Shown here in pieces: positions 8,309 through 15,297 of a DNA stretch of 64,000 bases (the stretch's first letter is position 1; each line of letters begins with the position of its first letter). Below the pieces are notes generated by a model. That model did not search any database. It worked only from the letters and a program-made list of their open reading frames with translations, and was not told where the DNA came from. Source of the DNA: Actinoplanes octamycinicus (GTDB taxonomy: Bacteria > Actinomycetota > Actinomycetes > Mycobacteriales > Micromonosporaceae); assembly GCF_014205225.1 (NCBI RefSeq), contig NZ_JACHNB010000001.1, positions 7,979,501-8,043,500 of the forward strand. The letters are read 5' to 3'. The position numbers were made by a program, and so were the translations under genes.

Positions 8309-9235
8309 TTATCCCGCTGGCGTTTCGTTCAGACCCAGATTACGCAGGATGTTATCGCGGTTCGGGTTTCCGCGCAGCGCGGTCAAGGACTTCAAGCGGC
8401 CCAGCAAGGTCGTGGACGATGCGGGGCATTTCAAGTCTTGAATCGCCGACAAGGTCTTCTCGAAACGTTGGATGCGGCTTTCCAGGTCCGTTCCACTCGG
8501 AAGGTTCGCATTCTTGAGCGCTACCTGCGCGTTCACCTGCGCTTGAGTGGGCGGGCAGCGACCGGGAACATTCACCCCGGTGGGGCCCACGCGGTCGGCC
8601 GTCGCGTTCGGATCGCCCGGGCTGAAACCCAGCGCCGGCACCAAAGCGTTGATGTTGCCGGAACCGGCTCCGGCGTTCCCCGTCGCTCCACCCGCGGCCG
8701 CGTCACCGGATCCTGCACCGGCGGCTTTGTCCGCCGGCGTTTCGTTCAGACCCAAACCACGCAGGACGTCATCGCGGTTCGCGTCTCCGCGCAGCGCGGT
8801 CAAGGACTTCAAACGGCCCAGCAAAGTCGTGGACGATGCGGGGCATTTCAAGTCCTGAATCGCCGACAAGGTCTTCTCGAAACGTTGGATGCGGCTTTCC
8901 AGGTCCGTTCCACTCGGAAGGTTCGCATTCTTGAGCGCTACCTGCGCGTTCACCTGTGCCTGAGTGGGCGGGCAGCGACCGGGAACATTCACCCCGGTAG
9001 GGCCCACGCGGTCGGCCGTCGCGTTCGGATCGCCCGGGCTGAAACCCAGCGCCGGCACCAAAGCGTTGATGTTGCCGGAGCTGGCTCCGGCGTTGCCCTG
9101 TTCGGCGGCCTGACCCATCCCCGTGCCGACCGCGAGCGCCGAACCGAGCAGCGCTGCGGCGGCACCTCCAATCACCAGCTTGCGCGTCCGGCTGCTGACT
9201 CCGCGTCGATAGCTGCTGACTCCGCGTCGATACAT
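8309..9235 (-). CDS. Secreted protein built from two near-identical 139-aa repeats
   Basis: A 308-aa exported protein of unknown function. The start is ATG 9235, with GAGGAG 6 nt upstream. The N-terminus has a duplicated YRRGVSS heptapeptide, then a signal peptide (LVIGGAAAALLGSALAVGTG). The mature part is two copies of one module (SGNINALVPALGFSPGDP, GRCPPTQAQVNAQVALKNA, RIQRFEKTLSAIQDLKCP, LLGRLKSLTALRG, LGLNETPA) joined by an Ala/Gly linker. Each module has two Cys, probably one disulfide. The modules are almost identical in protein and DNA, so the duplication is recent or kept uniform by gene conversion. It may act as a surface or spore-coat-like protein; that is a guess. Confidence 0.75.
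   Translation of the reverse strand: MYRRGVSSYRRGVSSRTRKLVIGGAAAALLGSALAVGTGMGQAAEQGNAGASSGNINALVPALGFSPGDPNATADRVGPTGVNVPGRCPPTQAQVNAQVALKNANLPSGTDLESRIQRFEKTLSAIQDLKCPASSTTLLGRLKSLTALRGDANRDDVLRGLGLNETPADKAAGAGSGDAAAGGATGNAGAGSGNINALVPALGFSPGDPNATADRVGPTGVNVPGRCPPTQAQVNAQVALKNANLPSGTDLESRIQRFEKTLSAIQDLKCPASSTTLLGRLKSLTALRGNPNRDNILRNLGLNETPAG
8321..8679. repeat. Direct repeat, copy A (359 bp, period 417)
   Basis: This is the 3'-side copy of the internal duplication of the secreted repeat protein. It is offset by exactly 417 bp (139 codons) from copy B at 8738-9096, and the two differ at only a few positions, mostly near the 3' end of the gene. Confidence 0.9.
8738..9096. repeat. Direct repeat, copy B (359 bp)
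   Basis: This is the 5'-side copy of the same internal duplication, nearly identical to 8321-8679. The period keeps the reading frame. Confidence 0.9.
9191..9232. repeat. Tandem 21-bp duplication at the gene start
   Basis: Two adjacent, identical 21-bp units encode the doubled YRRGVSS in the n-region of the secreted repeat protein. It is a small, recent slippage-type duplication that adds positive charge before the signal peptide core. Confidence 0.85.
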
Positions 9236-9355
9236 GCACGGCTCCTCTTCGTTTCGGTACTGCTTTGGCCGAGATACACGAGGTTTCGGTCTTGCTTGTG
9301 CCAAGAAATACGAGCAATGCGTTGGCAGCAGTTCATGACGCTGAGCAAGCGATCC

Positions 9356-9565
9356 TTAAAGTTTCTTTAACGGACTCCCGGGGCGTGCAGTCGCAAGCAT
9401 CGTCGCGCCCACGTCCGCGGCGTCGCTCTTGGCGAACGCGTCGGCCCTGGTGGCACCGAACTGCTGGAGGACGGCCGCGCAGTCCTGGGATGACGCGTTG
9501 CCGGATGCGTGGCCCGCGGCCGCGTCACCGGATCCTGTGGCGGCGAACGCCGCACCAGCCATCAT
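9356..9565 (-). CDS. Short secreted-like protein or remnant (69 aa)
   Basis: The frame from ATG 9565 reads MMAGAAFAATGSGDAAAG, looking like the second half of a signal peptide plus a mature tail with a single Cys. The positively charged first half of a signal peptide would lie upstream, but there is no start codon in frame there and the end of the VOC gene intervenes. It shares a 23-bp string (CGCGGCCGCGTCACCGGATCCTG) with the linker of the neighbouring repeat protein. I think it is a truncated paralogue or remnant rather than a working gene. Confidence 0.35.
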   Translation of the reverse strand: MMAGAAFAATGSGDAAAGHASGNASSQDCAAVLQQFGATRADAFAKSDAADVGATMLATARPGSPLKKL

Positions 9566-9611
9566 CGCGCCGACACCGGCGACAATCCGGCCATCCGGCC
9601 GCGCCTGAGAC

Positions 9612-10268
9612 TCAGTGGACGAGGCAGAACGGGTGGCCCGCCGGATCGGCGAAGACCGTGAAGTGCTCGGCGATGTGCAGGGAGCGGGCCCCCAGGCCCA
9701 CCGCCCGGGACTCGGCCGCAGCCAGGTCGGTGACGAGCAGGTCGAGGTGGGCCTGCTGGGGGCGGGCCGGGTCCGGCCACCGCGGCTCGCGGTACTCCTT
9801 GACCTGCTGGAACCGCAGAAGGGCGGGCATCCCGCCGAGCAGCCCGGCGTAGAAGCGGGCCAGCGCCCCGGCGTCCGGCGCGTCGATCGTCACGGTGAAC
9901 GGCAGCGAGTCGTCGCCCGCGCACAGGTCGAACGGGTGGCCGGCCGGGTCGGCCAGGGTGATCCCGCGCGGGCCGTCGGAGAGCAGCCGGGCACCGAGCC
10001 GGATCGCCCGCCCCGCCTCCACCCGCGGCTCGCCGACCCGCAGGTCCAGGTGGAACTGCTGCGGCCAGTCCTGCCCGGGCCAGCGCGGCTGCACGTGGTC
10101 CGGCGCGCGCTGGAACTCGATCTCCTGCCCGCTCGGGTCGCGGATCCCGAACCGGTCGGCGTCTTGCCGCACCACATCCCACCCGGTCAGCCCGGCGTAG
10201 AAGGCCCCGACCGCGTCGATGTCCACCGCGTCGAAGATGACCAGGTCGAGCCGGGCTACCGCATCCAT
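9612..10268 (-). CDS. VOC family protein (two glyoxalase-like domains)
   Basis: A 218-aa protein with two tandem vicinal-oxygen-chelate domains. Each half has the betaalphabetabetabeta pattern: DLVIFDAVDIDAVGAFYAGL, GWDVV, FHLDLRV, DPAGHPFDL in the first; FTVTIDAPDAGALARFYAGLLGG, AHLDLLV, FADPAGHPFCLVH in the second. Family members include glyoxalases, extradiol dioxygenases and antibiotic-binding proteins; the substrate here cannot be told. The conserved HLDL histidines and acidic residues could hold a metal. It stands alone, convergent with nothing on its 3' side except the short remnant 46 bp away. Confidence 0.85.
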   Translation of the reverse strand: MDAVARLDLVIFDAVDIDAVGAFYAGLTGWDVVRQDADRFGIRDPSGQEIEFQRAPDHVQPRWPGQDWPQQFHLDLRVGEPRVEAGRAIRLGARLLSDGPRGITLADPAGHPFDLCAGDDSLPFTVTIDAPDAGALARFYAGLLGGMPALLRFQQVKEYREPRWPDPARPQQAHLDLLVTDLAAAESRAVGLGARSLHIAEHFTVFADPAGHPFCLVH

Positions 10269-10358
10269 CCGCCCATCCTCCTCTCCTCCTGGGCTGCCGG
10301 TCCCGGCGCGGTGGTGTGGGCCTCGGCGTTCCGCCGGTCCCGCCGCGTCCGGCTTGGC

Positions 10359-11063
10359 ATGCTGGACGAGGTGCGGGCCTGTCTTCTTCTCGCGGTCGCG
10401 GCGCTGGCCGGGTGCGGCACGGCGCCGCCGTCGCCGGAATCGGCGAAGCCGTCCCCGCCGCCGCGGGTGAGCGCCACGTCATCGGTGCCGGTCCGCACCG
10501 CCGCGCCGGCCAGTTCCGCCGCCGACGCCAGTTCGGGCTGGGAGATCACGGTCTACTACACGGCCGTCGAGCGGTTCCACACCGGCGCGCCGACCACGGT
10601 CACCGGATGTCCGCGACTGGACTGCGCGCACGGCACCGCCGACCTGGGCACCTTTCCGGCCGACTTCGTGCAGGCGGTGCAGGACGAGGGCACCGGGCGG
10701 ACCACCGCCGGGCAGTACCTGAACTGGTCCTACGACGTCGGCTTCTGGCTGGACTCGGCGCCCCGGGACACCGATGGGGACCGGCTCACCCCGTTCGTCT
10801 CGGCCGCCGCCGACCCGAACGTGCTGCCGGACGGTACCCGGTTCCGGATCAGCGCCTGCGGCAGCCAGGACGACGGCTCGTCGCCGCCGGCCGCGATCTG
10901 CGCCGCGCTGCGCGACGCGGCCTGGCAGATCACCGACGAGTTCACCCCGGGCCTGGGCGGCTCGCGCCACCTCGACGCCTACATCGGCCCGGAGACCGGA
11001 CCCGGTTTCACCGACTCCGACTGGTACCTCACGCTCACCGGCGCGGCCATCACGATCGGCTGA
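10359..11063 (+). CDS. Secreted lipoprotein with a 3D-like barrel domain
   Basis: A 234-aa protein with a lipoprotein signal (LLLAVAALAGC, lipobox LAGC with the Cys at about residue 18) and a Pro/Ser/Ala-rich linker. The globular part (about 60-234) includes WEITVYYTAVE, DGDRLTPFVSAAADPNVLPDGTRF and a late LDAYIGPETGPG segment, an order reminiscent of 3D-type double-psi beta-barrel domains found in MltA-like and Rpf-associated cell-wall proteins. The match is weak, and the key Asp residues are not clearly conserved. It is 83 bp upstream of the DUF6345 gene in the same direction and may be co-transcribed. Confidence 0.6.
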   Translation: MLDEVRACLLLAVAALAGCGTAPPSPESAKPSPPPRVSATSSVPVRTAAPASSAADASSGWEITVYYTAVERFHTGAPTTVTGCPRLDCAHGTADLGTFPADFVQAVQDEGTGRTTAGQYLNWSYDVGFWLDSAPRDTDGDRLTPFVSAAADPNVLPDGTRFRISACGSQDDGSSPPAAICAALRDAAWQITDEFTPGLGGSRHLDAYIGPETGPGFTDSDWYLTLTGAAITIG

Positions 11064-11146
11064 ATTGTCAATTCGTGGACGGCTCGGTATCTCCCGGGCC
11101 GGACGGCGCTCCGTACCTGGTGACCCACCAGCACAGAGGAGCACTC

Positions 11147-12640
11147 ATGACCGAGCTCGTTGACGCCCGCCTGGTGTCCGGCGCGAACCCGAACGCCGGG
11201 AGCGATGACGCCGCCAAGGGCACCCAGCAGGACATCTACTTCTTCACCTCGATCGAGGACTTCCCGCCCGGAGTCGGCGATCTGAGCCTCACCCACGACG
11301 ACGCGCAGGGCTTCTACGACTACGTCAAGCAGTTCAACACCCCGAACGGCTGGTACCGGGACGGCAACGTCGGGCAGTGGATCTACGAGGAGACCTACGA
11401 CAACTGGCAGGACGACTACGGGTTCGACGCCGCGAAGGTGGTCTACCACTCCGGGCACGGCGGGATGGCCAGCAACGGCGTGTTCTCCATCCCGGTCGGC
11501 AACGACTGGGGCGGCGACCACTGGACCAGCTCCAACGACATGCGGCTGGGCAACGAGTACGCCCGGTACGTGTTCTGGTCCACCTGCGAGTCGGTCCGGG
11601 TCAAGGGCGGCCACAGCCCGATCCGCACCTGGTCGACCGCGAACCTCGGGCTGCGGATGATCCTCGGCTACGAGACGGTCAGCGTCGACAACGGCAACTA
11701 CGGCCGGTACTTCTTCGAGGAGTGGAACAAGGGCAAGTCGTTCAGCACCGCCTTCCTGGACGCCTCCTGGCGGATCAGCCACGGCCAGGAGCCGGCCGTG
11801 ACCGCGTGCGGGGCGACCCAGGCCGAGGCCACCGACCGGCTGTTCAACGAGCGGCTGTTCGACGCCGGGCGGGCGAACACCGCCTGGTGGTGGTGGCGCT
11901 GGTACGACCGGGCGTCGCTGCGCGCCCGCACCCTGGCCGTGCCGCGCGGCACCCGGTCGGCGAAGTTCAGCCCGGCCGGCGTCCACGACCTGGCCGCGGC
12001 CTGGACCGACCGGTTCGACGGCTCGGCCAGGGTGGTGCTCGGCGCGAGCGGCACCCGGGAGATCACGCTGGCCCCGCCGGCCGAGACGTACCAGGAGCTG
12101 ACCGACGACGAGGCAGTCGCCGTGGCCCGCCGGGCGGTCGAGCAGTACCGGCTCGCCGAGCACGCCGAGCTGGCCGTCGACCACATCCGCTACGACCGGC
12201 ACGCCGGCGCCTCCGCGGACGAGCGGGTGGAGCCGCGGATCCGGGAGCGCACGGTCGGTTTCGTCCAGCTGATCGACGGCACGCCGGTGGTCAGCCCGGA
12301 CCGGGGCCGGCTGCAGGTGCGGGTGGACAACGAGCGCAACGTGACCGCCATCGCCGACTCCACCCGGCCGGTCGCCGACCTGCGCGACGCCCCGGCCGCC
12401 CCGCCCGGCAACGCCGAGCGGGACGTCGAGGAGCTGTTCAGCGCGGCGCTGCAGCGCCGGTTGCGCCGGGCCGCGTCGAGCGGGCGGGTGCCGAGCGCGG
12501 TCCGCGAGGTGCCGGAGTCGTCCGAGGTCGGTTACGCCGTCCGCGGCAACAACGCGGTGCTGGTGGCACGCCGTGAGGTCGAGGTCGACTTCGGCCAGGG
12601 GCTGGCCAAGCGCTACGTCCTGGAGGAGCCGATCTCCTGA
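11147..12640 (+). CDS. DUF6345 protein, putative caspase-like (clan CD) cysteine peptidase
   Basis: A 497-aa protein without a signal peptide. The N-terminal domain has the pattern VVYHSGHGGMASNG (H101, H104) and, after a beta-strand, YVFWSTCES (C147). This His-Gly-His-Gly plus Ser-Thr-Cys arrangement is the catalytic dyad layout of clan CD peptidases (caspases, gingipains, CHAT); the family DUF6345 is known to me only by number. A run WWWWRWY (247-253) follows, and the C-terminal 240 residues resemble a PepSY-like or cystatin-like alpha/beta fold (DDEAVAVARRAVEQY). ATG 11147 has AGAGGAG at good spacing. Peptidase activity is inference; a structural role is possible. Confidence 0.65.
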   Translation: MTELVDARLVSGANPNAGSDDAAKGTQQDIYFFTSIEDFPPGVGDLSLTHDDAQGFYDYVKQFNTPNGWYRDGNVGQWIYEETYDNWQDDYGFDAAKVVYHSGHGGMASNGVFSIPVGNDWGGDHWTSSNDMRLGNEYARYVFWSTCESVRVKGGHSPIRTWSTANLGLRMILGYETVSVDNGNYGRYFFEEWNKGKSFSTAFLDASWRISHGQEPAVTACGATQAEATDRLFNERLFDAGRANTAWWWWRWYDRASLRARTLAVPRGTRSAKFSPAGVHDLAAAWTDRFDGSARVVLGASGTREITLAPPAETYQELTDDEAVAVARRAVEQYRLAEHAELAVDHIRYDRHAGASADERVEPRIRERTVGFVQLIDGTPVVSPDRGRLQVRVDNERNVTAIADSTRPVADLRDAPAAPPGNAERDVEELFSAALQRRLRRAASSGRVPSAVREVPESSEVGYAVRGNNAVLVARREVEVDFGQGLAKRYVLEEPIS

Positions 12641-12696
12641 CCGGCGCCGAGGCCGGGCGCCGGCGCTTGCCCGGTGCCCGGCCTCGCTTCTTTCCT

Positions 12697-13392
12697 TCAC
12701 AGGCTTTCCGGTACGCGGTGAGCCCCGTGCCCACCGACCGGTTCGACGACGTCCCCGGTGTCCGGCACCCCGAACCCGACGGTCTCCGCGGCGCCGTCCC
12801 GGCCGTGGATCCGGAAGTCCCGGAAGAGGATCGGCACCCCGGCCGCGGTGAACGGGTCGGCCCGGTCCATCACCTGCACGTGGACGTGCGGCTGGGTGGA
12901 GTTGCCGGAGTTCCCGCAGCGCCCCAGCACCTGCCCGGCCGCCACGCTCTCCCCCGGCCGCACCGCCACCGTGCCCTGCCGCAGGTGGGCCACCACCAGG
13001 AACCCGCCCTCGGCCAGCTCGATGATCACGTGGTTGCCGGCCAGTCCCCGCGCGCCGGCCCGGGCCCGGGCCGCCTGGGTCAGCGCGTACCCGGCCCGGG
13101 AGACCAGCGAGCGCCGCGCCACCAGATCGGGCACCCCGTCCTCCGCGGCGCGCACCCGGCCGCCCGCCGGGGCGAGGATCTCCTGGTCGAAGCCGTAGAA
13201 CCGGTCGACCGGCTCGACACCCAGCACGCTGCGCCAGTCCCGCACCGGCGCGGTCCGCCGGTCCCGCACCGCGACGAAGTCGATCGCGTGGCTGGCCCCG
13301 AACGCCGCGGTCCCGTGGCTGGGCACCCGGCGCGCCGGGCTGTTCTCGACGAGCCAGGTCCCCCGGAACGGCAGTCGCAACACGATCGGCAT
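12697..13392 (-). CDS. M23 (LytM-type) metallopeptidase family protein
   Basis: A 231-aa protein with the zinc-site elements of the M23 family: SHAIDF (H35, D38), VVAHL (H136) and PHVHVQV (H169, H171). M23 enzymes cut glycine- or D-Ala-containing peptide bonds in peptidoglycan. Unusually there is no signal peptide or membrane segment; the protein begins MPIVLRLPFRGTWLVENSPA, a form seen in other actinobacterial M23-like proteins, so it may be cytosolic or leave by another route. The start is at ATG 13392, just before this conserved beginning. The stop codon lies next to a copy of the GTACCGGAAA motif. Confidence 0.8.
   Translation of the reverse strand: MPIVLRLPFRGTWLVENSPARRVPSHGTAAFGASHAIDFVAVRDRRTAPVRDWRSVLGVEPVDRFYGFDQEILAPAGGRVRAAEDGVPDLVARRSLVSRAGYALTQAARARAGARGLAGNHVIIELAEGGFLVVAHLRQGTVAVRPGESVAAGQVLGRCGNSGNSTQPHVHVQVMDRADPFTAAGVPILFRDFRIHGRDGAAETVGFGVPDTGDVVEPVGGHGAHRVPESL
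12703..12722 (-). repeat. GCGTACCGGAAA short dispersed motif, copy 1
   Basis: On the minus strand the sequence reads CTCACCGCGTACCGGAAAGC. It overlaps the last codons of the M23 gene. Similar 20-mers occur at 21721, 24475 and 32577 in gaps (see finding). Confidence 0.5.
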
Positions 13393-13613
13393 CCGCTCAG
13401 CGTGCCCACCCCTCGCAACGCGTGGCACGGCGGAGCGGCGGGCGTACCGAAAGATGGGGAAAGAAGCCCGGCGCGGGCCCGCGGTCCGGTGCGCGCCCGG
13501 GGCCGGCCAGGGACCGGCCCGGGGGTGACCAGGGGCCGGCACGGGCTCGAAGCGGGGCGGGTGACGGGCAGTCTTCCAGCTGTCAGAGAGAGCCCGATCC
13601 GAGGGAGCCGGCC

Positions 13614-14066
13614 ATGTCCACCATCCACTTCACCGAGACCAGCACCGCGACGCCCGAGCAGCTGCTGGCCGGGATCACCGATTTCGGCCCGGGGCGGCAG
13701 GAGCTCTTCGCGAACAGCTCGGACGCCGGCCTGCGGGTGCACGGCTCCGGCCCGGACTGGGCCGACGTCACCGAGGGCGCGGGCGGCGTCTGGGAGCGGC
13801 TGCGCTACGACTGGTCGGATCCGCGCCGCATCGTGATGACCACCACCGACTCCAACCTGTGGGGCGGGAACTCCGGGCACACCTACACGCTGACGCCGCT
13901 GCCGGACGGCACCACCCGGCTGGACGCGGTCGTGGTGCGCGACGGCAAGAACCTCAAGGGCAAGGTGACCGGGCTGCTGCTCGGCTCGGTGGCGAAGGGC
14001 GCGCTGGGCAAGGCCCTGCACAACACGGTCAAGGCGATCGAGGCGCGCCACGCGGTCGCGCGCTAG
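13614..14066 (+). CDS. SRPBCC family (START/Bet v1-like) protein
   Basis: A 150-aa protein of the SRPBCC/polyketide-cyclase-like fold: MSTIHFTETSTATPEQL at the start, a central WERLRYDWSDPRRIVMTTTDSNLWGGNSGHTYTL-type beta-sheet region (quoted in part), and a C-terminal amphipathic helix (LLGSVAKGALGKALHNTVKAIEAR) that closes the hydrophobic cavity. Such proteins bind lipids or small hydrophobic ligands. GAGGGA precedes ATG 13614. The stop overlaps the stop of the convergent downstream gene by 3 bp. Confidence 0.82.
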   Translation: MSTIHFTETSTATPEQLLAGITDFGPGRQELFANSSDAGLRVHGSGPDWADVTEGAGGVWERLRYDWSDPRRIVMTTTDSNLWGGNSGHTYTLTPLPDGTTRLDAVVVRDGKNLKGKVTGLLLGSVAKGALGKALHNTVKAIEARHAVAR

Positions 14067-14836
14067 CCGCGGTCCCGGGGCGGGCCGGCGTGGTCGGCGG
14101 GGCAGAAGCGGGGGGCGCGGCGGTGCCCGGCCGGGACGCCGGCGCTGACTGGAGCGGCGGCCGGGCGGCGCGGTGGGCGCTCGCCCGGGCAGATGTCGGC
14201 GCGGGCCGGCAGCGGGCCGGACAGGGCGGCGCGGCCCAGGTCGGCCAGGGGCGCGGCGGCGTGGCCGGCCGGGGCGATCACCACGGCGTACCGGAAGGCG
14301 ATGGTGCGGCCCGGACGCAGCGCGAACCCGGCGGCGTCGAACGGCGCCGGGCTGAGACCGGCCGGCCAGCGCGGCGGGTGTGCCAGGTTGGCGGCGTCGT
14401 CGACCACCACGACGGTGGCGTCCGGGGTGTGCCCGGCCTGCCACTCGGCGCGGGCCGCGGGCCGGGCGGCGATCCCCGGCAGACGCAGCGCCGGGCCGGT
14501 CAGCGGCAGCGGGCGGCCGGTCACGTTGGTGATGGTGTTCTCCAGGAGCAGCAGCCAGCCCCGGCCGGCCGGGGCGGCGGTCAGCGACCGCCACTCGTCG
14601 ATGGCCGGCCAGCTCAGGTGGTGCGCGACGGTGGCGCCGGCCGGGGTGGCGGAGAGCTCGGTGAGCGTCAGGTGGGTGGCGGTCCCCGGGTCGGCCAGCG
14701 GCGGCTGCCAGCTGACCGGGACGGGCAGGCGGCCGCCGGTCAGGCCGGGGCGGGGAGCGCCGTAGGTGTAGACGACGAGGGGGTCGTCAGCTGCGGAGAT
14801 GGTGACCGAGCGGTGGACGGTGAGGGCCGCGCGCAT
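14063..14836 (-). CDS. PmoA/DUF6807-like protein (tentative)
   Basis: A 257-aa protein rich in beta-strands. The segment LLLLENTITNVTGRPL with LTGPALRLPG after it, and the FALRPGRTIAFRYAVVI region, recall the DUF6807 (PmoA) family, whose members are often linked to carbohydrate catabolism, but the similarity is modest. The last 50 residues are Pro/Arg-rich and probably disordered. GAGGAGG precedes ATG 14836. A perfect 16-bp dyad lies 34 bp upstream of the start and may control it. A hypothetical beta-sandwich protein is the safe description. Confidence 0.55.
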   Translation of the reverse strand: MRAALTVHRSVTISAADDPLVVYTYGAPRPGLTGGRLPVPVSWQPPLADPGTATHLTLTELSATPAGATVAHHLSWPAIDEWRSLTAAPAGRGWLLLLENTITNVTGRPLPLTGPALRLPGIAARPAARAEWQAGHTPDATVVVVDDAANLAHPPRWPAGLSPAPFDAAGFALRPGRTIAFRYAVVIAPAGHAAAPLADLGRAALSGPLPARADICPGERPPRRPAAAPVSAGVPAGHRRAPRFCPADHAGPPRDRG

Positions 14837-14869
14837 CCGGCCTCCTCGAAGCTCGAACATATTCTGACG

Positions 14870-14885
14870 TGTTCGCTCACGAACA
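14870..14885. promoter_or_regulatory. Perfect dyad TGTTCG-ctca-CGAACA, candidate operator
   Basis: Two 6-bp arms with a 4-bp spacer lie 34 bp before the start codon of the PmoA-like gene, close to a GAATAT -10-like hexamer on the minus strand. The arms are in the opposite order to the actinobacterial LexA box, so it is not an SOS box. The binding protein is unknown. Confidence 0.4.
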
Positions 14886-14997
14886 AGCAGAGTCAACCTT
14901 CCCCGTGGGAGTCCCGTCAAGGCGGTTGCCGCTAACGGCTAGATAACGGGCAGCTCGGACAGTATCCGAACAAAAACCAACAGCAACCGCCGGCGAG

Positions 14998-15297
14998 TCA
15001 GCGACTGCGGACCGTGGTCAGATCGGCGAGACCGGAAATGGTCAGCAACGGGGAGAGCAGCGGCCCGGCGATCACCTCGATCCGCTCGGCGTGCTCGAAC
15101 AGCGCGGCCAGACCCGCGCTGTCCAGATACTCCACCGCGGTCAGGTCGACCAGCAGCGGCTGACCGTCGACCGGGCGGGCCTCGCCGAGCGCCGCGGCGA
15201 AGGACTCCGCGTTGCTCATGTCGATCTCGCCGACCGCGGTGAGCACGACGGCGCCGGCGGCGTCCTGGCCCGTGGTCAGCGTGAGCGCGGTGGTCAT
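14998..15297 (-). CDS. STAS-domain anti-sigma factor antagonist
   Basis: A 99-aa single-domain STAS protein of the SpoIIAA/RsbV type. The motif VEYLDSAGLAALFE carries the serine (about residue 61) that is phosphorylated by an anti-sigma kinase and dephosphorylated by a PP2C phosphatase; VVLTAVGEIDMSNA is the typical first strand-loop. Its ATG at 15297 overlaps the stop of the upstream kinase gene by 3 bp (TGA/ATG sharing bases 15297-15299), so translation is coupled. The immediate partner is very likely the PP2C and HATPase modules at the C-terminus of that kinase. Confidence 0.92.
   Translation of the reverse strand: MTTALTLTTGQDAAGAVVLTAVGEIDMSNAESFAAALGEARPVDGQPLLVDLTAVEYLDSAGLAALFEHAERIEVIAGPLLSPLLTISGLADLTTVRSR

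Noticed and set aside
10979..12700. Open frame antisense to the DUF6345 gene
   Set aside because: It has typical shadow composition and no start signal; the plus-strand gene has a good ribosome site and catalytic-type motifs.
14861..14885. SOS (LexA) box upstream of the PmoA-like gene
   Set aside because: The arms are TGTTCG...CGAACA, the reverse order of the actinobacterial TCGAAC-N4-GTTCGA consensus.
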